NCBI RefSeq assembly: GCF_022829465.1
Contig: NZ_JAKSXZ010000139.1
Coordinates: forward strand, 1-50,982
Origin: Methylobacterium sp. J-067
Lineage (GTDB): Bacteria > Pseudomonadota > Alphaproteobacteria > Rhizobiales > Beijerinckiaceae
Direction: 5' to 3'
DNA: 50,982 nt
Position numbers and translations under genes: made by a program. Positions 7,201-15,051 of this stretch are shown piece by piece. The notes below the pieces were generated by a model, which was not told the origin of the DNA, ran no database searches, and saw nothing but the letters and a program-made list of their open reading frames with translations. The stretch's first letter is position 1, and every line of letters begins with the position of its first letter.

Positions 7201-8205
7201 ATGAGCGGCGCGGCCCTCGCCGACCGCCCCTCGCCGGGAACCGATCCCTCCGGCCTGCACGGGCGGGTGCTCGCCCTGCGCGACGGGCTGGAGACCGGCC
7301 TGATCGGCGCCTCCGGCCTCGTGGAACGGCTGCTCATCGGCCTCCTCACCGGGGGCCACCTGCTGATCGAGGGCGCGCCCGGCCTCGCCAAGACCCGCGC
7401 GGTGAAGCGCCTCGCCGAGGGGCTCGACGGCTCCTTCGCCCGCATCCAGTGCACCCCGGACCTGATGCCCGCCGACCTCACCGGCACCACCGTGTGGCGC
7501 CAGGACAGCGGGCATTTCGAATTCCTGCCCGGCCCGCTCTTCCACGCCCTGGTGCTGGTGGACGAGGTGAACCGAGCCCCCCCCAAGGTGCAGTCGGCGC
7601 TGCTCGAATCCATGGCCGAGGGGCAGGTGACGGTCTCCGGCGAGACCCACCGCCTGCACGACCCGTTCATGGTGGTGGCCACCCAGAACCCGATCGAGCA
7701 CGCGGGCACCTTCCCCCTGCCCGAGGCGCAGCTCGACCGCTTCCTGCTCCACGTCGTGGTGGACATGCCCGACGCGGCTTCCGAGCGGGCGATCCTCGAC
7801 CTCGTGGAGGGCGAGATCACCCACCGCATCGCGCCGATGCCGATCCGCCTGTCGATGGAGGACGTGCGCGCGGCCCGCGAGGCGGCACTCGCCACCTACG
7901 TCTCCCCGGCGCTGAAGGACTATCTCGTGCGCCTCGTGGCGGCGACCCGCACCGACGAGGCCGCGCCGGACCTGCGCGGCGCCATCGAACACCCGGCCTC
8001 GCCGCGCGGGACGCTCGCCCTGATGATGGCCGGCAAGGCGCGGGCGTGGCTGCGCGGGCGCGACCACGTCATCCCCGAGGACATCACCGAGCTGGCGCGG
8101 GACGCCCTGTCCCACCGGATCGGCCTGACCTGGCGGGCCTCCGCCGAGGGCAAGACCGCCCGGGGGCTGATCGACGACCTCGTGCGGCGGGTGAAGGCCC
8201 TTTGA
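7201..8205 (+). CDS. MoxR family AAA+ ATPase
   Basis: 334-residue AAA+ ATPase that probably acts as a chaperone for assembling or activating a periplasmic or membrane complex. Walker A is GAPGLAKT (residues 58-65), Walker B LVLVDEVNRA (117-126), and the sensor region contains VATQNPIE. The C-terminal lid (about 200-334) is typical. Start: ATG 7201 is preferred over an in-frame GTG at 7156, whose AGGAG is only 2 nt away; the extra 15 residues are not MoxR-like. It heads a seven-gene cluster (to 13732) with DUF58, DUF4381, two VWA, a TPR and a BatD-like gene. Confidence 0.93.
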   Translation: MSGAALADRPSPGTDPSGLHGRVLALRDGLETGLIGASGLVERLLIGLLTGGHLLIEGAPGLAKTRAVKRLAEGLDGSFARIQCTPDLMPADLTGTTVWRQDSGHFEFLPGPLFHALVLVDEVNRAPPKVQSALLESMAEGQVTVSGETHRLHDPFMVVATQNPIEHAGTFPLPEAQLDRFLLHVVVDMPDAASERAILDLVEGEITHRIAPMPIRLSMEDVRAAREAALATYVSPALKDYLVRLVAATRTDEAAPDLRGAIEHPASPRGTLALMMAGKARAWLRGRDHVIPEDITELARDALSHRIGLTWRASAEGKTARGLIDDLVRRVKAL

Positions 8206-8216
8206 GCCGAGGGACA

Positions 8217-9131
8217 GTGGCACCGTCCCGAGATCCCACCCGGGATCCTGTGATCCACCTCTCGGGCGAGGCGCTGATGGGCTTACGCCACCTCGCCCGG
8301 CGGGGCGCGGCGCCCGTGACCCGCACCCTCGCCGGCCTGCCGGGGGGCATCGTCACCAAGCGGCGGGGCCGGGGCTCCGAGCCGGAGGACGTGCGCCTCT
8401 GGGCCGAGGGCGACGACCGCCGCCACATCGACCGCAACGCCACCGCCCGCACCGGGCAGTTGCACGTGCGCACCCACCACGACGAGCGCGACCGGGCGGT
8501 GATCCTGCTCGCGGATTTCCGGCCCTCCATGCTGTTCGGCACGAAGCGGACGCTCCGCTCGGTCGCGGCCGCCGAGGCGCTGGCCCTCCTCGGCTGGCGG
8601 ATCGTCGCCGATGGCGGGCGCGTCGGCCTCGCCGTGGCGACCGCCTCGGGTGAGCCCACCGTCCTGCGCCCGGCGGGGGGCGAGCGCGCCATGGCCTCCG
8701 TGACCGGCGCCCTCGCGGTGGCCCACGCCCAGGCCCTGGAGGCGGCGCGGGCGGAGGACCCGCCCCTCGAACCCCTGCTCGGCATCGCCGCGAGCCTCCT
8801 GCCGTCGGGCGGGCATCTCGTGATCGCCAGCGCCCTCGACGCCCCCGGCCCCGATTTTGAGCGCCTGCTCGGCCTCGTCGCCGAGCGGGTCTCGGTGCGC
8901 CTCCTGCTGGTGAGCGACGCCTTCGAACGCGCCCGGCGGCCGGGCTTCTTCCCCTTCGCCCTCTCGGACGGGCGGCGGGGTTCGCTCCGGGCCGACGGCA
9001 CGGGCGAGCGGATGCTCGATGCCCGCCTCGCGGACTACGCCGCGCGCGGCATGGCCGGCCTGCGCCTCGACGTGGAGGCGGGACCGGAGGCCTACGCGCC
9101 GCTGATGGAGCGGCTCGATGCCGTGCTCTGA
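8217..9131 (+). CDS. DUF58 domain protein
   Basis: 304 residues. DUF58 is a VWA-like fold found beside MoxR ATPases; MxaS of methylotrophs belongs here. Visible pattern: RGRGSEPEDVRLWAEGDD and HIDRNATARTGQLHVR (residues about 50-85), then AVILLADFRPSMLFG, a MIDAS-like strand with Asp. No signal peptide or membrane segment is seen. The GTG at 8217 has GAGGG about 5 nt upstream and lies 11 nt after the MoxR stop; no better start is present before the conserved region. Likely works with the MoxR ATPase; exact role unknown. Confidence 0.85.
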   Translation: MAPSRDPTRDPVIHLSGEALMGLRHLARRGAAPVTRTLAGLPGGIVTKRRGRGSEPEDVRLWAEGDDRRHIDRNATARTGQLHVRTHHDERDRAVILLADFRPSMLFGTKRTLRSVAAAEALALLGWRIVADGGRVGLAVATASGEPTVLRPAGGERAMASVTGALAVAHAQALEAARAEDPPLEPLLGIAASLLPSGGHLVIASALDAPGPDFERLLGLVAERVSVRLLLVSDAFERARRPGFFPFALSDGRRGSLRADGTGERMLDARLADYAARGMAGLRLDVEAGPEAYAPLMERLDAVL

Positions 9132-9149
9132 GACCGCGCGGGGCCGCCC

Positions 9150-9614
9150 GTGACCCCCGCCGACGCCCCCGCGACCCTCGACCAGTTGCGCGGCCTGCAC
9201 CTGCCGGGCGGCGCGAGCGGCCCCGTGCCCGGGGAGATCCTGCTGGCGCTGATCCTCGGCTTCGGCGCCGCCCTCCTCGTCGGCCTGCTGCGTGTCGTGG
9301 TGAGCCGGGTCCGGGCCAGCGTCCGCCGGGCGGCGCTCGCCGACCTCGCCGGAAGCCGCGTGCTGCCCCCGGCGGAAAGGATCCTCGCCCAGGCGCGGTT
9401 GCTGCGCCGCCTCGTGCGCACCCTCGACGGCGACGAGGCCGCCTCCGCCCACGGCGCGCCTTGGGCCGCGCGCCTCGACGCGCGTCTGCGCACCGACTTC
9501 TTCACCGCCGGCGCCGGGCGCGTGCTGGTGGACGGGCTCTACCGGCGCGAAGTGCCCGACCCCGCGCTCCTCGACGCGGAGCTGACCCGGCTGATCGGGA
9601 GGCTCAAGGCATGA
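9150..9614 (+). CDS. DUF4381 single-pass membrane protein
   Basis: 154 residues. The start LDQLRGLHLPGG (residues 9-20) followed by one membrane segment (ILLALILGFGAALLVGLL, about 30-48) and a helical cytoplasmic part matches DUF4381, a constant member of Bat/Mxa-like clusters between DUF58 and VWA genes. Start GTG at 9150, 18 nt after the previous stop. Its stop overlaps the ATG of the next gene by 4 nt (ATGA). Function unknown; presumably a membrane partner of the VWA proteins. Confidence 0.8.
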   Translation: MTPADAPATLDQLRGLHLPGGASGPVPGEILLALILGFGAALLVGLLRVVVSRVRASVRRAALADLAGSRVLPPAERILAQARLLRRLVRTLDGDEAASAHGAPWAARLDARLRTDFFTAGAGRVLVDGLYRREVPDPALLDAELTRLIGRLKA

Positions 9615-10621
9615 TGCCCGGTTGGCTCGCCGCCTTCGTCTCCGGCTTCGACCTCGCGGCCCCCTGGCTGCTCCTCGCCCTGCCGCTGCCGCTCCTCGCC
9701 GCGCGGCTCCTGCCCCGCGAGCAGGTGGAAGGCGGCGCCCTGCGCGTGCCCGGCACGCTCGCCGCGAGCACGGGCACCGGCCACGAGGGCGCCGGTCGCG
9801 GCCGCCGCCGGGCCGCCCTGGTCTGGGGCCTGTGGATCTGCCTCGTCGCCGCCCTCAGCGGGCCGCGGGTGGTGATGCCCTCGGCCGCGCTCCCGGCTTC
9901 GGGGCGCGAGATCATGATCGCCATGGATCTCTCCGGCTCCATGGAGCGGCGCGACTTCTCCCTCGACGGCGAGACCGTGAGCCGGCTGGCGGCGGTGAAG
10001 CGCGTCGGCGCCGACTTCATCCGCCGCCGGGCGGGGGACCGGATCGGCCTCGTCCTGTTCGCGGACCAGGCCTACGTCGCCGCCGGGCTGACCTTCGACA
10101 CCGCCTCCGTCGCCCGCGCCCTGGAGGAGGCGACGATCGGCATTTCCGGCCGCTCCACCGGCATCGGCGACGGGCTCGGCCTCGCGCTGCGCCGCCTCGA
10201 CCCGCGCGACGCGAACATTCCCGAGGGGCGCCCCGCCGCGACCAAGGCGGTGGTGCTGCTCTCGGACGGCGCCAACAACGCCGGCCAGACCGCGCCGAAG
10301 GACGTGGCCGACCTCGCCAAGGAGATCGGCGTGCGCGTCTACACCATCGCGCTCGGCCCCCGCGACCTCGCCAACGCCGACGGCGAGCAGGACGTGGTCG
10401 ACAGCGAGACCCTGAAGGCCATGGCCGAGACGAGCGGCGGGCACTTCTTCCGGGTGAAGACCACGGACGACCTCGTCACCGTGGCGCAGGCCATCGACAC
10501 CCTGGAGGGCGGACGCACCCCGCCCCCGCCGCTGCCCCTGCGCAAGGATCTGTGGGTGTGGCCGGGCGCCCTGGCGCTGGCCTTCGCCGTGGGGCTGCTC
10601 GCCGTGCGGAGGAGCGCATGA
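9611..10621 (+). CDS. VWA domain membrane protein, BatA/MxaC-like
   Basis: 336 residues. Membrane segments near the N-terminus (PWLLLALPLPLLAARLL, about 18-34; ALVWGLWICLVAAL, 69-82) and one at the C-terminus hold a periplasmic or cytoplasmic VWA domain between them. The MIDAS motif DLSGS is intact at 106-110, with TG and LSDGANNAG further on. BatA-like proteins and MxaC share this layout. Start: ATGATG at 9611, overlapping the upstream stop by 4 nt. Its own stop overlaps the next ATG by 4 nt, indicating coupled translation. Confidence 0.88.
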   Translation: MMPGWLAAFVSGFDLAAPWLLLALPLPLLAARLLPREQVEGGALRVPGTLAASTGTGHEGAGRGRRRAALVWGLWICLVAALSGPRVVMPSAALPASGREIMIAMDLSGSMERRDFSLDGETVSRLAAVKRVGADFIRRRAGDRIGLVLFADQAYVAAGLTFDTASVARALEEATIGISGRSTGIGDGLGLALRRLDPRDANIPEGRPAATKAVVLLSDGANNAGQTAPKDVADLAKEIGVRVYTIALGPRDLANADGEQDVVDSETLKAMAETSGGHFFRVKTTDDLVTVAQAIDTLEGGRTPPPPLPLRKDLWVWPGALALAFAVGLLAVRRSA

Positions 10622-11544
10622 CGCTCGCCGGCCTCACCCTCCTGCGGCCGTGGTGGCTCGTGGCGCTCCCCGTCGTCGTCGCCCTAGCGCTCTATGCCGT
10701 GCGCCGGGCGGCGCCGCTCGGCGATTGGGGCCGGGAGGTCGATCCCGCCCTGATGGCCTACCTCTCGCGCACCGGATCGGTGCTCGGCGGCAAGCGCGGC
10801 GCCAACCTCGCGGCGGGGCTCTGCGCGGCGGGGCTCGTCCTCGGCCTCGCCGGCCCGGCGGTGGAGCGCCGGGACACCGGCACGTTCCGCAACCTCGACG
10901 AGACGATCCTCGTCGTCGACCTGTCGCGCTCGGTCGCCGAGGGCGGCAACCTGCAGGGCGTGCGCGAGGCCGCCGCCTCCGTCGCGCAGGCCGCCGGCAC
11001 CCGCCCCGTCGCCCTGGTGATCTATGCCGGCGACGCCTACCTCGCCGCCTCGCCCACCACCGACCGGGACAGCCTCGGCACCACGCTCTTCTCCCTCGAC
11101 GCCGACACGGTGCCCGACCGGGGCAGCCACCCGGAGCGCGGCCTCGCCCTCGCCAGCCGGACCCTTGCCGAGGCCAACGTGATCGCCGCCGACGTGGTGC
11201 TGATCAGCGACGGCGACGGCATCGGCGAGGCCGCCCTGCGCGAGGCCGGGGCGATCCGCGCCCGGGGCTGGCGCCTCGACACCCTGTTCGTCCCCGCCAC
11301 CAAGGCCCTGCCGCCGGGCGTGCCGAAGCCGGATCCCGGCCCGCTCCAGCGCCTCGCGGCGGCGGGCGGCGGCACCAGCGCCGAGATCCGCGCCGCGACC
11401 CCCGTGCTCGATGCCGTGGCCGCGCCCACCGCCCAGCACCTCGCGGCCGGCGGCTACGGCGTCGTCGCCTTCGCCGACCTCGGGCGTTGGCTGCTCGCCC
11501 TGGCGGCCCTGCCCGCCCTCCTGCTGTTCCGACGGAGCGCCTGA
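10618..11544 (+). CDS. VWA domain membrane protein, BatB/MxaL-like
   Basis: 308 residues, second VWA protein of the cluster. N-terminal membrane segments at about 11-28 (PWWLVALPVVVALALYAV) and 64-80, and a C-terminal one (WLLALAALPALLLF). The MIDAS motif DLSRS (101-105) is intact; ISDGDGIGEA corresponds to the later metal-contact loop. It is clearly shorter and diverged from the preceding VWA gene, so this is an old duplication. Start ATG 10618 overlaps the previous stop by 4 nt; the stop overlaps the next ATG by 1 nt. Confidence 0.87.
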   Translation: MTLAGLTLLRPWWLVALPVVVALALYAVRRAAPLGDWGREVDPALMAYLSRTGSVLGGKRGANLAAGLCAAGLVLGLAGPAVERRDTGTFRNLDETILVVDLSRSVAEGGNLQGVREAAASVAQAAGTRPVALVIYAGDAYLAASPTTDRDSLGTTLFSLDADTVPDRGSHPERGLALASRTLAEANVIAADVVLISDGDGIGEAALREAGAIRARGWRLDTLFVPATKALPPGVPKPDPGPLQRLAAAGGGTSAEIRAATPVLDAVAAPTAQHLAAGGYGVVAFADLGRWLLALAALPALLLFRRSA

Positions 11545-12449
11545 TGCCGGCCGCCCTCGTGTCACCCCGGACTCTCGGCCTGCCGCCGGCGTGGCGGAGG
11601 AGTGCGCGGATCGGCGGGCTCGTCCTCGTCGGCCTGGGGATCGTGACCCTCGTCGCCCTGTCGCAGCCGCGAACCGGTGTCGGGCGCCTGCTGATGAGCG
11701 TCCACCTGCCCGGCCTCGCCGCGCGGGTGTTCGAGGACCCCGCATGGCGGGCCGCCGCCCTCTACGAGGCGGGCCGGCTGGACGAGGCCATCGCCCTGTT
11801 CCGCAACGGCGGGCGCCGGGCGAGCTACAACCTCGGCAACGCGCTCGCCCGCTCCGGCGACCTGCAGGGTGCCATCGCCGCCTACGACGAGGCCCTGCGC
11901 TTCAACCCCCGCGACGCCGATGCCCAGGCCAACCGCTCGCTGATCGCCCGGATGCTGGAAGAGGCGATCGACCGCGGCCCCGGCGGCGGCATCGCCAACG
12001 GCACGGCGCAGTACGGCGCCCGCTACAACAAATCCGCCCACCAGGACCCGAACGACGACGTCAACGCCTCGTCCAGCGGCGAGGGCCTCGCCGGCAACCG
12101 CGAAGCGAGCAGCAGCGCCTCGCTGCCCGGCAACAGCGCCGTCGCCCGGCGGGGGCGCTCCGAGCAGGCCGCCATCGACTCGGCCGGCGGCAAGGCGCGC
12201 GGCTCGGTGGGCGACGCCGCCGGGCGCGGCCGCTCCGGCACCGGCCCCGCCATGGTCGCCGAGGCCCCCGAGCGCGAGGCCCGCCGGGTGACGAAGAGCT
12301 TCGAGGCGCACGAGATCCGCCCCGACCGCCTGTGGCTCCAGACCCTGCCCGACGATCCCGGCCGCTACCTCAAGCTCCGCCTCAAGGCCGAGCAGGCCCG
12401 CCGCGTCGAGGCCGGCACCGCCATGCCCGCCGGGAGCAACCCATGGTGA
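11544..12449 (+). CDS. TPR-containing membrane protein, BatC/MxaK-like
   Basis: 301 residues. One membrane segment (about 22-41) and then a tetratricopeptide region at 70-130, with YNLGNALARSGDLQGAIAAY (95-114) and NPRD typical of TPR helices. Residues about 150-245 are Gly/Ser/Asn-rich and probably disordered. The C-terminus (IRPDRLWLQTLPDDPGRYLK) is the conserved end seen in proteins beside BatB, which carry the motif of a short trailing domain. The ATG at 11544 shares a base with the previous TGA. The overlapping frame with BatD (7 nt) suggests stoichiometric synthesis. Confidence 0.82.
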   Translation: MPAALVSPRTLGLPPAWRRSARIGGLVLVGLGIVTLVALSQPRTGVGRLLMSVHLPGLAARVFEDPAWRAAALYEAGRLDEAIALFRNGGRRASYNLGNALARSGDLQGAIAAYDEALRFNPRDADAQANRSLIARMLEEAIDRGPGGGIANGTAQYGARYNKSAHQDPNDDVNASSSGEGLAGNREASSSASLPGNSAVARRGRSEQAAIDSAGGKARGSVGDAAGRGRSGTGPAMVAEAPEREARRVTKSFEAHEIRPDRLWLQTLPDDPGRYLKLRLKAEQARRVEAGTAMPAGSNPW

Positions 12450-13732
12450 TCTTTTGGGACTGGAGTCGCGGGTGGCGGCGAGGGAGGGTTGGGCTTCTCG
12501 CCGGGTTGCTGCTGGCCGGGATGTCGCTGCCCGCCCTCGCCGAGGTGGAGCCCGGAGATCTCACCCTCACCGTCACGCCCGAACTGAACGGCGGGGCGGC
12601 GCCCTACACCCGCGAGATGGTGCTCCTGAAGATCCACGGGGTCTACCGGCAGCCGATCCTGCTGGAGGAGGTGATCCAGCCGCCGCTCGCCAACTTCACC
12701 TGGACGCAGCTCGGCCGCGACCATTGGAGCAAGACCCGCCTCCCCGACGGCCAGACCGCCATCGCCTTCGACCGGACGGTGGCGATCTTCCCGCACCATG
12801 CGGGCGCGTTCACCATCGAGCCCTTCGTCCACCGGCTGACCGTCAACGACGTCGGCGAGCGCAAGGTGGTGGACGTGCGCTCGCAGCCGATCCCCTTCAC
12901 CGTCGCAGCCTGGACCGCCCCGACCGGCGGCCCCGACGCGAAGGAGCCCTGGTGGCTCCCCGCCCGCGACGTGAGCATCACCGATTCGTGGAGCCGCGAT
13001 CCGGAGACGGTGAAGATCTACGAGACCGTGCGGCGGACGGTGGTGCTGGAGGCGCAGGGGATGCTCGCCGAGGGCCTGCCGCCCCGGCCGGTCCTGCGCA
13101 CGCGCGGCATCATCACCTTCGCCGGGCCGGTCGTCCGCGAGACCATCATCACCCCCGCCGGCCCCGTCGCCCGCGCCACCTATGTCTGGGACGTGAAGCC
13201 CGGCGTGCCGGAGGTGATCCCCCTCGACGCCATCGCCATCCCGTGGTTCGACACGGTCTCGCGCACCATGCGCGAGGCCGAGATCCCCGCCCGCCAGATC
13301 GGCGGCGGCCTGCCCGACCGGGAGACCGACGGGGCCAAGGGCGCCGCCGCCTCCGCGCTGATCGCCGTGGCGGCGGGCGTGCTGGCCTTCGGGCTCGGCC
13401 TCGCCCTCCTCGGCTTCCGCCGGGAACGGGGGACGCTGCGCCTACCCCCCTCCATCGCCCGCGACCTGCGCCGGGCCGCCCGGGCCGGCGACGCCAACGC
13501 CGTCCGCGCCGCCGTGGCGGCGGGCGAGGCCGCGATGCCCGCCCTCGCCCGCCGCTGGCGGGAGCGGCCCGAGACCCGCGCGGCGCTGGCCGCCCTCGAC
13601 CGCGCCGTCTACGGCCCGACCGGGGGCGCAACGCCGGACCTCGTCGCCCTGGCCCGCGCCCTGACGAAGAGCGAGCCCGGCCGGGCTTTCGGCCCCGCCC
13701 CCGTGCTGAAGCCCCTCGACGGACCTGCATGA
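12443..13732 (+). CDS. BatD-like periplasmic protein with C-terminal anchor
   Basis: 429 residues. A Sec signal (about 1-33, hydrophobic VGLLAGLLLAGMSLPALA) leads into Ig-like beta-rich domains (LTLTVTPELNGGAAPYTREMV in parts, PILLEEVIQPPLANFTW), then a membrane segment near 300-320 (AASALIAVAAGVLAFGLGLAL) and a cytoplasmic Ala/Arg-rich helical tail of about 100 residues. The layout is that of BatD/oxygen-tolerance proteins and distantly MxaA. Start ATG 12443 overlaps the TPR gene by 7 nt. It closes the cluster; an AT-richer gap follows. Confidence 0.82.
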   Translation: MVIFWDWSRGWRRGRVGLLAGLLLAGMSLPALAEVEPGDLTLTVTPELNGGAAPYTREMVLLKIHGVYRQPILLEEVIQPPLANFTWTQLGRDHWSKTRLPDGQTAIAFDRTVAIFPHHAGAFTIEPFVHRLTVNDVGERKVVDVRSQPIPFTVAAWTAPTGGPDAKEPWWLPARDVSITDSWSRDPETVKIYETVRRTVVLEAQGMLAEGLPPRPVLRTRGIITFAGPVVRETIITPAGPVARATYVWDVKPGVPEVIPLDAIAIPWFDTVSRTMREAEIPARQIGGGLPDRETDGAKGAAASALIAVAAGVLAFGLGLALLGFRRERGTLRLPPSIARDLRRAARAGDANAVRAAVAAGEAAMPALARRWRERPETRAALAALDRAVYGPTGGATPDLVALARALTKSEPGRAFGPAPVLKPLDGPA

Positions 13733-13905
13733 TGTTGCCTTTTTTTCAGGCAGGCCGTGGTTTTGAGCAAACGCTCAAGTCCTGAGCATGTTTTGGGCAA
13801 GCATCAATATTTTGCACTATCTTGCGTCAACTGCATTCGCTCCGTAGACCGAACACCAACGGACGAAGAGTCCGCGTTTTCGCTGTCGCCCGGAGGACTA
13901 AACCG

Positions 13906-14418
13906 ATGCCGCATACCACCGAAGTCAAGGACCGTTTCCGCACCCGTCTCGCCGCCGCCGATGCCCGCAGCAACGGCTTCCGGCAGAAGCTTCTGGATGA
14001 CGGTAGCCGCGCCCTCCAGCCGGTGATCGAGGTGCTGAACCTGATGGCCGAGGTGCTGAACGAGGAGCACAACGCCCATGGCTGCATCACCGGGACGGAG
14101 TTGCTGATCGACACCGACAACTTCGTCACCCTCTGCGCCAAGCTGCGCGGGGTCGACAGCGAGCAGAAGATCAAGATCAAGTACGGCCCCGAACTCGGCG
14201 GCAAGAACTATATTTCTATTTCCGGCCTGCATCAGCGCTACAACGAGCGCCTCGTGCCGGGTTCGAGCGCCAGCGCGCATATCGGCCGGGTGATCGGCAG
14301 CGACATCCATCTCGACGAGCATCGCGGCGCCGACCTCGCGGAGGTGGTCCGGGACGTGATCGAGGATTTCTACGTCGCGCAGATCGAGCAGCGCAGCCAC
14401 TTCGCCGTCGCGGCGTAG
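13906..14418 (+). CDS. Conserved-looking hypothetical protein
   Basis: 170-residue soluble protein, no signal or membrane segment. Ends in IEDFYVAQIEQRSHFAVAA; the middle has an alternating charged strand (DSEQKIKIKYGPELGG, about 81-96) and HIGRVIGSDIHLDEHRG. The ATG at 13906 has a strong GGAGG 9 nt upstream. The preceding 173 bp (13733-13905) are unusually AT-rich for this chromosome (TTTTTTTCAGG, ATATTTTGC), consistent with a promoter. No family recognised and no clear functional link to the Bat-like cluster or crcB on either side. Confidence 0.75.
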   Translation: MPHTTEVKDRFRTRLAAADARSNGFRQKLLDDGSRALQPVIEVLNLMAEVLNEEHNAHGCITGTELLIDTDNFVTLCAKLRGVDSEQKIKIKYGPELGGKNYISISGLHQRYNERLVPGSSASAHIGRVIGSDIHLDEHRGADLAEVVRDVIEDFYVAQIEQRSHFAVAA

Positions 14419-14467
14419 GGGCGGGCCCTTTCCCTCGTCCCGTCCGTGCGTTAACTCTCGACGGGAT

Positions 14468-14528
14468 GGGGATGGAGCTCCCCGACAACCGCCTTGCCGG
14501 ATGACCGGCCAGGGCTGATGGCTCCTAC
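14468..14528 (+). promoter_or_regulatory. Fluoride riboswitch (crcB motif) aptamer
   Basis: The block matches the crcB RNA consensus: GGGGATGGAGCTCCCC (14468-14483) as first stem-loop, the conserved ACAACCGCC just after it, a variable hairpin (CCGGATGACCGG), and the 3' signature GGCTGATGGCTCCTAC. It lies 80 nt before the crcB start codon on the same strand. Such RNAs bind fluoride (with Mg2+) and turn on fluoride exporters; here the partner gene is exactly that. Confidence 0.92.
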
Positions 14529-14553
14529 CGCAAGGGCGGCTTCCGCCTGCGGT
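14527..14553 (+). promoter_or_regulatory. Expression-platform hairpin of the fluoride riboswitch
   Basis: ACCGCA (14527-14532) pairs with TGCGGT (14548-14553) and GGCGG (14535-14539) with CCGCC (14543-14547), a stem of 11 pairs with a 2-nt bulge. It overlaps the last bases of the aptamer (TAC), so the two folds may exclude each other. No T run follows, so classic intrinsic termination is unlikely; Rho access or ribosome-site occlusion are alternatives. Confidence 0.55.
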
Positions 14554-14607
14554 GGGGGCGTGCCCGCATCGCGGCCGGGCCGCCCGTCCAACCGGGACGG
14601 GACAGGC

Positions 14608-14997
14608 ATGATCAACACCCTCATCGTTTTCCTCGGCGCCGGGATCGGCGGCGGGTTTCGCCATGGATTCAACGTGGCGGTGTCGCGGACGCTGCCGGGC
14701 CTGGGCTTTCCCCTGGCGACGCTCCTTATCAACGTGCTGGGCTCGTTCCTGATGGGCGTGCTGGCCGAAGGCTTCGCCCTGCACGGCGCAGCGGGCCACC
14801 CCGCCCGTCTGCTCCTGACGACGGGCGTGCTCGGCGGCTTCACCACCTTCTCGACCTTCTCCCTCGATGCCATCGCCCTGTACGAGCGGGGCGAGACGGC
14901 CCTCTCCGCGGGCTACGTCCTGGCCTCGGTCGCGGGTGGTCTCCTTGGCCTGATCGCCGGCATGGCCCTGGTGCGGACGGTGCTCAGCGGATCATGA
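14608..14997 (+). CDS. crcB: Fluoride channel Fluc/CrcB
   Basis: 129-residue inner-membrane protein with four membrane helices; dual-topology dimers export fluoride. Motifs: GGGFRHG (residues 14-20, usually GGxxRY), LATLLINVLGSFLMG (36-50, with the key Asn42) and the TTFSTFS signature at 79-85 after GVLGGF. Length is standard. The ATG at 14608 is the natural start after GGGACGGGACAGGC; in-frame TTG further upstream lies inside the riboswitch and is not used. Controlled by the fluoride riboswitch at 14468-14528. It is convergent with ppsR; a double-hairpin repeat sits between the stops. Confidence 0.95.
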   Translation: MINTLIVFLGAGIGGGFRHGFNVAVSRTLPGLGFPLATLLINVLGSFLMGVLAEGFALHGAAGHPARLLLTTGVLGGFTTFSTFSLDAIALYERGETALSAGYVLASVAGGLLGLIAGMALVRTVLSGS

Positions 14998-15000
14998 CGG

Positions 15001-15051
15001 GGATCCCAAAGGGCAAGCCCTTTGGTGGGGTCCAGGGGCAAGGCCCCTGGA
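15001..15051 (+). repeat. Dispersed double-hairpin repeat, copy A
   Basis: Hairpin 1: CCAAAGGGC (15006-15014), AA, GCCCTTTGG (15017-15025). Hairpin 2: TCCAGGGGC (15031-15039), AAG, GCCCCTGGA (15043-15051). Sits between the convergent stops of crcB and ppsR, ending 1 nt before the ppsR stop codon. Same architecture as 26640-26684 and 46681-46721. May act as a two-way terminator. Confidence 0.8.

Noticed and set aside
6277..8223. Long open frame antisense to the MoxR gene, in frame with mgtC
   Set aside because: It has no ribosome site or family match; the part beyond 6999 mirrors MoxR codon structure, a common artefact of very high GC.
7201..13732. The mxa methanol dehydrogenase accessory cluster
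   Set aside because: Gene types are alike, but there is no mxaF, mxaJ, mxaG or mxaI nearby, and the set with DUF4381 and a BatD-like end fits a general Bat-like cluster better.
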